Shown here: positions 1 through 10,712 of the stretch, piece after piece
Position numbering within the stretch: position 1 is the stretch's first letter
Layout of the letters: every line of letters starts with the position of its first letter
Assembly (NCBI RefSeq): GCF_051020955.1
Contig: NC_135029.1
Coordinates: 5,784,001-5,848,000, forward strand
Origin: Megalopta genalis
Taxonomy: Eukaryota; Arthropoda; Insecta; Hymenoptera; Halictidae
DNA: 64,000 nt
Direction of reading: 5' to 3'
Position numbers and translations under genes: made by a program
The notes under the pieces: generated by a model
Seen by the model: the letters and a program-made list of their open reading frames with translations, nothing else
The model's database searches: none
What the model was told of the DNA's origin: nothing

Positions 1-3000
1 GTTAATACCGAAACTCATTAAACTACAACTGATGTTGTGTAAGCTTACTGAATAATCAAACAGTGTAATTATGTCGATGACGGTATGGAATATTACACAT
101 TTGTAAATTAATAATCTACCATGCGAAATTATTCAAATCATTATGCACACATTAATAAAGTCATTAAAACAATGAGTTTACAGCAAATGATCAAAATTTA
201 TTGATACGAGGAATACGGAGTTACGTTGACATGCCTGTTGTGCGAACGTTTATATAAAAAAAAAAACTACGATAGAAAAATCGCAAAAGAGTAATTTCCA
301 TCAACGAGACAGCTTCAGAAATATCGTGGTAGAGTTTTACAAAATTCTGTAATCCGTGACACAAAGATTGGTGTACACGTTATCGACTGCAACAATGGTA
401 TCTCGCCTGCATTTTGAAAACGGACTGCAGTTCATTGCGCGTTGTCTTAAATTCGAGTTTAGTTACACGTTTTTCGCTTTCATGTTTAGAGCAGCAGTTT
501 TTCTCGCGCCGGGGATATCGCGATATCAAAGTTCCGGTAAAATTCGGAATACGAGCAAAAGCGCGTATGAAAAGCGAAAAGATATGGTAACGACATTTTC
601 GACCAACCACGATTTGCATCAAAGGTAGCTTCATAACAGGAACGCACAAAGAGAAACTTCACAACTGAAGTATGTAATGTAAATCATCATATCGTATGGT
701 ACACGTATGGAGGATGTTAAACATGAACCGAAGAGCAAAATGAAGGACGGGGAAACGGGGAAAATATGCAGAAATTGGTTGAATATTCCGTGCTTTCAAA
801 TATCAAACCTGTAATATTTTAAATAATGTATGCGCGTCGACGTTGCTCCCTGTAAATATTTAAATAAACGTTACGCTTCGATATACATGCACACGTTATG
901 GGAAAAAAAACTATTAGAGTGAGCACGCATAAATGCGCGTTTATCAGGATATAAATCATTGAATGCCCGTTGGAGATTTATTCGATGCGATCGAAAGCAA
1001 GAACTGCGAGCAAATTGTAACGCGAAATCGGTAATGCCGGTTGCAAAATATCAAGCCTTGTTTTACGTTTGAAATCACGTCGGCCTTCTCCCGGGAATTT
1101 ATTTCTCTGAATGTGAAACAAGGCGGGCTGAGAAGTTTTTCATCGAATGAAGTTTTTGCGGATTTTTATGCGATACAGATGCGAACTGCTAAATTCATCC
1201 CTTCATACTTATTGCCGGACAGTACGTACGTACATGAAATCTAATAAACTTCGAGAATATTGCCGTGCACATAACTCGGTAAAGTATTATGTACACTATC
1301 TCTTATACGAGGAAACGTGACTTCCCGTGGACACGTGGCATTACTTCGGAAGTATCTTCCGCTGGACCATCCATCTTCGAGGGCAAACGGAATGGAGAAA
1401 TAGCTAGCATTTAAAGATAATCTTACTCTGATATTTACTGAAAGTAAAAAATCCAGCGGTGGAGGAAAATTACCTTCCATTTACGTTCGCCGAGCTTTGA
1501 AAGTTATGTTACGTGCTACCGAACACCGTTCAACGAACAAATTATTTTAGTAAGTTGTACATTTCGTTCGTCCGAAAGCGTCCTTAGCATTTATTTGAAA
1601 TTAACATAATTGCCTTGAAAGCTTAATTACGAGCGTCTGTATGAGCTGATTTCAAGCAAACTGAAACGCGAAGAGGATTTTTGGTTTACTTGGAAACGTG
1701 TTCCTAATTTCGTCGCTTTAGTTTCATGGAAGAAGAGGTGAACTATTAAATATTTAATGAAAATGAAGCTATACATTATATGAATAGTATTTTTGTACAC
1801 CGTAGGTTACATTTTTTTCAGATGATCATCATTTCTAAATGGGAGAAAATACGTTAAAACTATGTAGTATATACCGACGAAAAACTATAGTACAATGACT
1901 TACTTTGTACACTAAAAAACGTATTCCAATTAATATTGGACTACTTAATAGTACACTGCGCACGAGAAGCGTCATCGAAAACTGTATAAACAACAAATTC
2001 ATTTGTTCTTGCAGTCAATTCACTAGCAATATTATTTTATAATATTGGATTATCGCTGTAATAGGCTGGAACACTGAACGACATAGTTATCTTACAAAAT
2101 CTATCGTACTTTAAATAACATGCGTGAAAAAATTTGCGGAGCACGATATAAAAGATTCATAAAAAATTCAATTAAAGGGAAATAAACACTTGACGTGGTA
2201 ATTATAGTTGCTCAAAGCTGTAATAAATATATATTGTTATATATAACTGCAGGAAAAAATTAGTTCATAAAGTACTTTATAGACACCACGACAGGAAAAG
2301 AATTTATTTCACTGATTGAAAGATCCTTTATACTGAAAAGCATATGTAAAGAACTGTTATTTTTATACTGCAGATCACTGTCTTAATTCACAATTTTAAA
2401 TGTTATCTTTGAAAAATCCGTGTTAGACAAAAATTTCCTTCATTAACTAAAAGATTCTTCATTAGAAAAATATAGTAAAACATGCCATTAGTTCTCGTTA
2501 ATCCACAAATTTTCGTGTATTTCACAAATGCAACGAGATTCGCAGTGCAGTTATTAAATTTCCCAATTACGCTCTCTATACCGGTTTATCAATTACCTTT
2601 GGCAACCTCGGTTGCCAAATTTGCCAGGATCAAATATAGTTGCATAAAAAGAACTGTAGGTTTTAATACTGTGGTCGATGGGCTAGGAGAAGCGGATCTT
2701 TCATCGAGGAGAATCGATCACACAGGCCTACCAATTACACGATCCTCATAGCCTTTTCCATCCGACAATACTTCATCCCCCTTTTACTTTTGGAATACGA
2801 ATTCACCGGTTTCACGCGGGAAGGTAAGCGGATTGAGATGGAATTGAAGTTGGTCCTGCTGAATGCTTTGTAGGTAGGTCCTGCAGAGGGCGTCGTGCCT
2901 ACGAATTATATTACATCACGTTACCACACTCGTCGACCACTCTCAACCCTTTAATTGCTACCACTGAATTCATCGTTAATAGGTATGTATGCGTCGCCTC

Positions 3001-3300
3001 TTCAAAGTAATCCAACCGACCCATCGCCGTTCGAAATCATTTTGAACGCGTCCCGATTACTCATCGGGAATTCAAACGGAAGAAAAATCGATGAAAACTA
3101 GTCGCAACTAAAATCGGCGGAAAAGTGCACCCTTTTAGAATGAAAATTGAACCGATCCATCATCATCCACAAATTCATGCGTTTCCTAAAAGTTCTCACA
3201 CTTTACGGTATCACCGTCTCTTTTTCAACTCTTCTCCAAACATACAGTACACGCCATCAATTTGCGAAACCAAGTCAGAACTTATTAAAATGCAAAGCGC
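1..3300. other. AT-rich non-coding stretch
   Basis: No open frame here has a recognisable domain or a codon pattern that stands out from its surroundings. The frames at 356-628 and 380-649 overlap on opposite strands, which fits chance. The stretch is AT-rich with short homopolymers. It contains a perfect 22-bp palindrome at 2598-2619, listed separately. I see no transposon ends. Confidence 0.6.
2598..2619. other. Perfect 22-bp palindrome
   Basis: TTTGGCAACC and its exact inverse GGTTGCCAAA are separated by only two bases. This could be a dimeric protein-binding site or a cruciform. The half-site order is opposite to that of an RFX X-box, and the spacing is wrong for an NF1 site, so no factor is assigned. 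Confidence 0.5.
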
Positions 3301-3329
3301 AATGAATGAAATATTAATTTCTTGTATTT

Positions 3330-3665
3330 TCTTTATGTCTTTGTATTATATTAGTTTTATGACTTTGTGTTGTCCATATTCTTACGATAATATATTATTT
3401 TTTATTATTTTACATCGTATTTTGTTTAATATATCATACTGTTTTTATGAGTCTACGTTCCGTTCTTATTATATTATATTATTTTTCTGACTTTATATTA
3501 TATTTTATCATATCATATTATTTTTATGACTTTATATTATATCGCATTGCATTACATTATTTTTATAACGTTATACTACATACTCATATTACACGAATGC
3601 CATTCAGATTATATTTATATATATATACACTACTCTTAACTACATTATATTCCTATTATATGTTA
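3330..3665. repeat. Degenerate AT-rich tandem repeat
   Basis: Units of roughly 45-60 bp built around a 'TTATTTTTATGACTTTATATTATAT'-like phrase (quoted in parts: TTATTTTTATGAC, TTTATATTATAT) recur with many changes. The open frames that cross this block are products of low complexity. It is followed by a C9/A8 homopolymer junction near 3691-3706. Confidence 0.5.
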
Positions 3666-4493
3666 TATAAACGTCATGGTAGATATTTGCCCCCCCCCAA
3701 AAAAAACAAATTAAACCATGTGACTCTCGTTTGTACCACGTTCGAACTAATCATTGAAAAGATTGATAAAATTTTTACAACTGGACAAGTACAGTTGTAA
3801 AAATTTGACAACTGTAAATTATTAAAAAGATTTTTTTTAAGAATACAGTAGAACGGTACAGAAACATTTTTAGCAAGTTGCACAAACTGTGTTATTATTC
3901 TTAATATTTGCTCCCATTGTAATTACGAGCCCATAAAATCGAACGGTCGCGATTTCACGAAAGCGTTTCGGATTACGAATTACCGTACATTAGTTCTGGG
4001 CCATCGTTACCCTAAAAAATGCGCTAAACGCGGCAGAAGGGAAGGAACAAGAGCGTGGCACGATCGAGGAACCTTGATTCCTTTGAGGCTCACCCAGTCG
4101 TACACATAAGCGCATTTAAGCTATTGGACTTTCTACCTTGCCTCCTTCCTTTTTCGACATTTCTGACCAACCTTTCGATGGACACTGGGCGACGCCGGGA
4201 AGGGCTGAACCTGGACGTAATTAATTGCGATTTCACTCTTTCCTGCACTTAATGCCATCGTCGGTCTGCGGTTGTCCTCTCCCTACTTGCGTCCGGTTAA
4301 ATCGCAATTACTCAGAGATGCGGCGCTGGCTCGTTGGAAAAGGCGTGTCAGGGTAGGGGAGAAGGACAAGGGCGATGTGGTAAGAGTAAGTTATTTGTCC
4401 ATTTCAATCCTTGTCGCGAAGGATCTTTTCGCATTCGTCGATATTCCCACTTCATCTTATTTGCAAACACGATTTTCGCGACGAATAAAAGTA
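3666..4493. other. Non-coding stretch, nothing recognised
   Basis: Mixed composition. A mildly GC-rich part runs from about 4030 to 4400 with short open frames on the plus strand, but none has a recognisable domain. A short direct echo, ACAGTTGTAAAAATTTGACAACTGT, is split around 3790-3815 and includes the inverted pair ACAGTTGT and ACAACTGT. Confidence 0.5.
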
Positions 4494-4975
4494 ATTAGAA
4501 TCATCAGGGATGAATATTATCATATTAGGATGAGTAGAACACTTTCTATCTTCTGTATAATAAACTTATTTCAGATATGTGTATAATGAAAAATTTTCTG
4601 AATAACTGAAATTAATTAAGATTGCCAGGAATGCATATTTTTATACGGCGATCAACGATGTATTATGTTTTCTGTCTTCCGTGTAACAAACTATTTTTGA
4701 AATGTGTGAATTCAAAAGTTTTCACTATAACCTGGGTCAATTAGAATCATCAGGGATGATTATTTTCAAATTGAAAACAGTAAATTTTCGTAACAACGTA
4801 GAATCAATAAACTACTTTCTGCATTTTATATAAAGAACTATTTTAGAGATGTGTGAAACGAAAAATTTTCGTTATGACTTAAATTACTTAAAATCATCAG
4901 GGATGTACATTTTCACATAATAAAGTATTGTCTGTCATCTCTATAGGAAACTATTTTAGGAATCTCTAAATATAA
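4494..4975. repeat. Tandem repeat, about 120-145 bp unit, four copies
   Basis: The phrase ATTAGAATCATCAGGGATG recurs at about 4494, 4614 (diverged), 4739 and 4883. Each copy is followed by a similar order of blocks: an ATTTTCA-like stretch, a TTTCTGTCTTC-like stretch, AACTATTTTAGA, GTGTGAA, and an AAAATTTTC-containing tail. Spacings of about 120, 125 and 144 bp reflect small indels. A partial tail unit appears to precede the first copy, near 4465. The copies are clearly diverged, so the array is old. Confidence 0.75.
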
Positions 4976-7956
4976 TTATTATTTCATAAGACTCGTATTG
5001 GTGGCAATAATGAAGTAGAATTATTGAACGTATAGCTGACAGTGATGAATGAGTACATCAAAAAATTTCAGGACTAAAATCACTAAATACTAGACAATGT
5101 TTTGAATTAATGTATAGGGAAAGGTAACTGCAAATCTGTGGGTATCTGATTTACCAGAAATATTATACCAGATGTCAGTGATATAATTGACGATTTTTCT
5201 AAGAAAATCCAATGAAACTGTAGAATGAAGATTCCCCATTTGAGGCATAGAAAAATGTCGAGAAAAATGTTCGTCAGGCGAAAGTAGAATCGGTCGGCCA
5301 CAATCAGACGTATCAGTCGAGGAAAATAGTTTTTTAAATTTGATGCTAGAGATGATAAAACTTCATTAAATATTTTCAACTTATGATTTCATGCACAATA
5401 ATTATTTGTAGCTATATGATCGGTTATCTGGCAATGTATTTTGGAACGAATTGAAATATAATACATTTTTCTCACCAAGATAAAATTACACGATTTTAAC
5501 ATTCTTTAATATAACATTAACGAGGAGATGATCACATTGTTCGTTGACAGTATGCTTTATTTAATATATTATTTATTTACAAATTGTTGTAATAATGTAG
5601 TATATTTCATGTGTAGGTAAGTTTTAACAGTTTTCGAAGCTATAAAGAATTCTAATTTCGTAGCAATTTGCACGAGTATAATAAAATTTCCCACTGTTAG
5701 AATATCAATACGAGAAAAATGAAGGTTTAACTTCGATTTCTAACAAATTCTGAGAAAACCGTATGTTCGGTTAAGATCTAAAACGAGTCTAAAATGAATA
5801 AAAATATTAGTTAATATAAACGGCACCGGAATTGCGAGTACATTAAAAAAGTAATTGTATATGCGCGTTACACGGCATAATTTTACAAACTCGTAGCTAA
5901 GGCAATAAATAACTACGCGAACTTAGCTCGGTGCAATTGCATCTTCGTATATAGAGCTGGGAATTAATCACTCAAGTAGAAGCATGTACTCCTTCGAGGT
6001 TTACTCATTAAGTGACCGCGTAATTAAAAAGACTGTGTGTCTGACCAAAACAGACAACAAAGAAGAAGTAGGGTCTGAAGTTCAACAACCCTTCCCTCTT
6101 TAATTCCGCTACCCACTCCGATGGGTGCACTATTCCACGTTGATCTACCCCATCCTCTCCGTTCACTGTTCGATTTGCATTCTCCATCGTGAAGTAGGGA
6201 GGAAATAGTGCGAAGAGGTATGAGATAAAAGGATCAGGAAGATGGAATTCAAAGAGGACTGGATCTTTTTATAATTGCAAAGCATTCGTCGGTGGAACAA
6301 AACGATCGTGTCCTGAACAATAAAATCGGGTCAATAAGGGGACGAAGATCTTTCTTGAAAGGAAATAAAAATCTGCTCTCGAAAGGAAAAGCTGGTCGCC
6401 AAACGGAATCTCTGTCAGGAATTATTTCAAGTGGCGCTGCTGCGGGGATATAAACGTCAGACGTTCGATGAAACAACTGCTAGAAATCGTTTCCACTAAA
6501 CCATCGAAACAACCGTCCAAAAAATCGATGATTCCGCTGTTATCGCGTTTTATTAAAATAAATCAATGTCCGCGCTATCTGGCACCGAATCAGGAAATTC
6601 AGCAATTGGTCGTGGCGTTGAACGGTTTCGTTTACACCCCCGCTGAAGACGCGAGATGGTGATTCATTCGACTGAGGGTAACATCCCTCACGTGACCGGA
6701 AGTATTGGTCACTGTTAACTGGAGTACATTTGACCAGAGCTGCAGTTTCAGCACCGATAGGCGGCAGCATCTCTGACATTAACTGCGGGAGCTTTCGAGC
6801 TTGCGGCATGTGGCGCCACCTAACAGAATGTCCCGGAAACCGTTATCAGTCAGTGCTTATCAGCTCGAGGATTCTAAATTGAATGCAGGCAAACCGTATT
6901 CTAATTAGTCAGTTCGCTATTTCAGATAGTCTCAACTGCTGACACGCTCTACATTCCACATTAATTCGTTCCCTTAAATGATCAAATTTTTCAAAAAATC
7001 TCTATACTCCATGAAATCTACTATACCATGTCAAAAATTCAACTTACACATTTTCGAAATACGCTGAAATATTTCTGAACGCTAGAACCGAAGATTTAGA
7101 TACATTGGATTTATAAATTCTCCAATTTTCGAAATCATTTTTATCAAATATTTACCTTCGCTGGAAGTGAAAAGGTCGTCGAACGAAAGGGTGCGAAAGG
7201 GAAAGGGTTTGACGTGTTTCGAACGTAAGAATCCCCTTGTCTGGCCACTTTCGGAACGATTTCTATTCGAAGGTCAGCATCTTTGTCGACGAATGATGAC
7301 GTCGATAGGATACCCGACGGCGGTTCAAGGTCACGACCGGACATCCAACCGAGCACCTTTTCTTACTTGCCGTGGCTGCCCTAGAGAGGGCAGCACGTGG
7401 CTTTCCACCCTTCGCATCGTCGATCGATCGCCGGAGATTACGTTCCATCGGGCTGTTTTCGCGATAGCGGGGTTCCGAATCATTTGAAACGTTTTACAAC
7501 CCGTCGCGCGGTTAGTATTCGAAACCTGTCGGCGTAACTGCGTAAACTTTATGACCGGTGCCGTATGAAAACAGCGAGTAATACGGGCCCAGTGGCGTAG
7601 TTCCTAATCCAAGATAGACGATCCACATAATACGTGTTGTACACGATGTCCGTGTGTACACAGCCAGACAACTTTGTGGATAAACACGAGCTAGTAAACC
7701 TAGAATATTACTCGGGCTGTCTGTGACTGTTACGTACCGCACAGCCGCCGAAGTCGTAGATGCTCGAGACAGTTCGCCGCATTATTTGCACGGCCGACGT
7801 ATCCATTAAACGAGTCCAAATATTTGCGGTACAAGTTAATATCATGCCGGTGTGTAAACATTCACGGACGAGAATTAATTTATCCTAAGACAATCGACTT
7901 CTTGCACCGATATCGATGCGGTTTGATTGTTGCTCGAATTTGCTCCCATAGATTGT
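4976..7956. other. Non-coding stretch, nothing recognised
   Basis: It is AT-rich to about 6050, then moderately GC-rich from 6050 to 6840 and again from 7150 to 7800. Open frames in the GC-richer part overlap on opposite strands (for example 7167-7487 against 7144-7356), which argues against coding. No splice-bounded exon or transposon terminus could be supported. Confidence 0.5.
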
Positions 7957-7960
7957 TTAA

Positions 7961-8202
7961 CACGTTCCGTGCCACGTGTACCATCGATGGTACACGCTTG
8001 CATGTTTACTTAGTGAACTGAACAAATTGTTTACAAGAAATTTAGAACCGAAGAATCAATTTCCACCGCAAGAATGGGCGTTGATAAGTTTTTGTTACGT
8101 TGTTATGTGTACGAGAATTAATAATTGCACGTAATACATCAAGTTTTAGTAAAATATCAAAGTGTGAAGATTCGAGTAAAAAAAGCTCGGCACGGAACGT
8201 GT
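7961..8202. mobile_element. piggyBac-type MITE, copy A (TTAA target site)
   Basis: A 242-bp element is flanked on both sides by TTAA (7957-7960 and 8203-8206), the hallmark target duplication of the piggyBac superfamily. The ends are inverted repeats: CACGTTCCGTGCC on the left and GGCACGGAACGTG on the right. Just inside the left end lies the palindrome GTACCATCGATGGTAC. The element has no coding capacity and would need transposase in trans. It is about 98% identical to the inverted copy at 24653-24893; I count about four substitutions. The 150-codon open frame at 8042-8494 on the minus strand overlaps it and is therefore not a gene. Confidence 0.9.
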
Positions 8203-8299
8203 TAATGTAGAAACCACACAAGAGCAACGGTAATAACATTTGATCGGGACTTGAGGCAGATGAATTTGGTGGAAATATTTTGCTGCGCTTAATTGTGCA

Positions 8300-8480
8300 T
8301 TTTTCTAGGAAAGTGTCGTACATGGTATTTTCGAATTGGTGGTTAAAAGTTTGGGAAATGGGGCGTGATTTGTGTGAATAATATGTGGTTAACATATATA
8401 TGACACAGTTTTTATTACGAGGCTTGGGTTTATTGCATGCGCTTACGATAAGTAGAAACGGCAAGCTGCGATCAGCCAAG
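8300..8480 (+). repeat. Dispersed repeat, copy 1
   Basis: Its right end holds AGTAGAAACGGCAAG (8451-8465) followed by GATCAGCC. The same 15-mer followed by GGTCAGCC closes the segment at 9670-9806. The bodies of the two segments are only loosely similar, so the family is old. A further diverged version lies on the minus strand near 46058-46090. The superfamily is not identified. Confidence 0.4.
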
Positions 8481-9669
8481 GTAAGGCCGCGCATCCTCGA
8501 AGATGAAGCATTTTACGAAGCTATTCCGTTTCACGTTTGCAGCTTATGATTTCTTGAAAATGAAATTACAAAATTTAATTAAAATTTTTTAATAAGAATA
8601 ATAGTTTTTAATAAGCTGAACGTTAAACAAGGATTTTCTGTTGTATAGATGCAAGCGAGCTTTGAAAATTCTGTCGCAGGATTAAGATTTCACAAAGAAA
8701 GCTGTACTTAGTCAAGACAATAAAGGGGTTAAATATGCAGAAGTATTGCTTGCGAATATTTGAAATAATGCTTTAAAGATTCTTTTATAACCTCATTTAT
8801 TGTTGCTGGAAGAAAAGCCAAATGAGTGTTTCATACAATGGTATAAAGAACCTGTATTCAGAAGTGAAAGGTGTTTCAATGAACAATTCAATTCACCTCA
8901 TTCTTGTGGTAAAGAATTCATTAAGAATGTGTGCTTTTTTCATTTCTTAAAAGCAGAACGATAGCAGCTCCGTGAATATGTGCAACGAAGACCAGCCTCC
9001 GTCTGGTGACCTATTTAATATCTCAAGATTATTGCTTAGCTAAGGAACAATGATTACTAGTAGTATAAGCTGCGGCCGGACATTTTTGTGTGCAAGTTTA
9101 TTCACGGCGAATACCAGAAAATTTTAACTACAATCGTAAATTTGTTCTTTCTCAATATTTTGTTAGACAAATTTAACTAGTAAATGATTAACTTGTTACG
9201 ATGTTATATAATAAAATTTTCAAAATCGAAGCAACATGAGCTAATGTAGTAGCTAGTGCAGATGAATATATAAGTAGTGTAGTATATATTTTTATAATTA
9301 TTTTAAAATTGGAAAGATTATTTTACAATCAATTCTATAAAGTTTACAATGAAACTACTTACTTATCAAATTAAATACATATCTGTACAAAAATGTTGTG
9401 AAAATAATAATATTGCTTTATGTAATAGCTTACTTCTTCACTAATTTTTAATTCAGTAAGTGACACTCTTTTTCCAGTTATTAATCATACATTCTTATGA
9501 ATGTTAGGAAATGATTTTGTAACAATTTCACTTTCTTATGTCCGTTTATTCGCGTTAGATATGTGATTCATTACAAAATAACATAATTGCTCATTATAGA
9601 AAGTAATATATTTGTTCACTCTAGGAAACAAATAAATTTTGTGAAATCATTTCGTTATTTAATTAGAAG

Positions 9670-9806
9670 TTTTTAAACATAGGTGTTGTACATACATGTC
9701 GTTCAAAGTTAGTGGTAAATAAAATATATGATAAGTGTAAAATATAATTATCATTATATGGCTCAGGTCTACTAGTAAGTAGAAACGGCAAGTAATGGTC
9801 AGCCTT
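9670..9806 (+). repeat. Dispersed repeat, copy 2
   Basis: It shares an exact 15-mer, AGTAGAAACGGCAAG (9778-9792), plus a TCAGCC tail with 8451-8477. Upstream it shares a loosely conserved GTNGTACAT element. No target-site duplication or terminal repeat is visible. Confidence 0.4.
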
Positions 9807-10386
9807 TTTTATGTCCATAGCAATCGTTACCAAATAAAAATTACATAGAAGCTTCATTAAATCTAAAAACTGTTAAAATCACCAACAACAGCACGTTACT
9901 TTTCATTCTAATATAATCTTGCTTTCAATCTATTTATTTATTGTATATACAAACATGAATTAAAATCAAAACTACGGTTATTATTACTACGGTAAAAAAA
10001 AATACGGTTATTATTGAAGGCAACATATTACTACCATTTACAATTATGAATATAGATTTCCCATACACAACTCTTGATTGAAGCCCATTCTACAATTTTT
10101 TAAATAAATAAAATTATTAGTATGAAAACAAATGCAGTACTATACGATCACATAAACAGAATATTTGAAATTCCAATTTCTTTTTCGCATCTATCTACCA
10201 AATACTTCGACAACAGTTAAAATTCAGCGTAAAAAGTATTTTTATAATTAAAATCTGCCAGCCATCAAATTTTTACAACGAAAATGGTGCTGCTGTTCAA
10301 CTGCTTGAACAATTTACAACGTTATATCTACAATCAAATATCTAATATTGACAACTAAAGTCAACAGCATAATCTATATTCTTCAA

Positions 10387-10712
10387 ACGTACTAAACAAA
10401 TTTTGCCTAAATTTGTGAGTGAACAGAATAAATAACGTAATGAACAAAAATTTGTCTACAGCGTTAGCTGCAATGTCAGAACGTACTGAACAACATTTAT
10501 CTAAATTTGTGGCAGTCAAGATAAATAATATCAACGACCAAATTTGTCTGTTTCATTATCTGCAATCTCACACGGCATTAATCAATTTTTGTTCTAAATT
10601 TCTGGACGCGCGCGCGCGGACCGAATGAATTAAATGAACAATTAAATTTGCGTAAAGCGTCATCTAGAATCCCAGAACGTATTAAACAATTGTTGACTAA
10701 ATTTGTGGGCGG
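10387..10712. repeat. Tandem repeat, about 91-105 bp unit
   Basis: Units begin with an ACGTACTRAACAA-like phrase at about 10387, 10481, 10572 (diverged) and 10677. Each then carries CTAAATTTGTG about 20 bp later and a CAAATTTGTCT-like block further on. Spacings are 94, 91 and 105 bp, and the last copy is partial. The third unit contains a (CG)n run at about 10610-10618. The short open frame at 10419-10628 is a by-product of the array. Confidence 0.7.

Larger units (their letters stand above)
8207..10386. other. AT-rich non-coding stretch
   Basis: No gene is supported. A GGGGTTAA end-like string lies near 8725, but no partner terminus was found. The two related repeat segments at 8300-8480 and 9670-9806 are listed separately. 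Around 9986-10018 there is a short duplication of ACGGTTATTATT. Confidence 0.55.

Noticed and set aside
2598..2619. RFX X-box or NF1 site
   Set aside because: Half-sites are in the reverse order for an X-box, and the spacing between TTGGC and GCCAA is 10 rather than 5 for NF1.
3125..3800. Membrane-protein-like frames rich in Tyr, Ile, Leu and Phe
   Set aside because: They are read-through of an AT-rich degenerate tandem repeat.
8042..8494. 150-codon minus-strand open frame
   Set aside because: Its C-terminal third is encoded by the piggyBac MITE at 7961-8202, and the rest has no domain.
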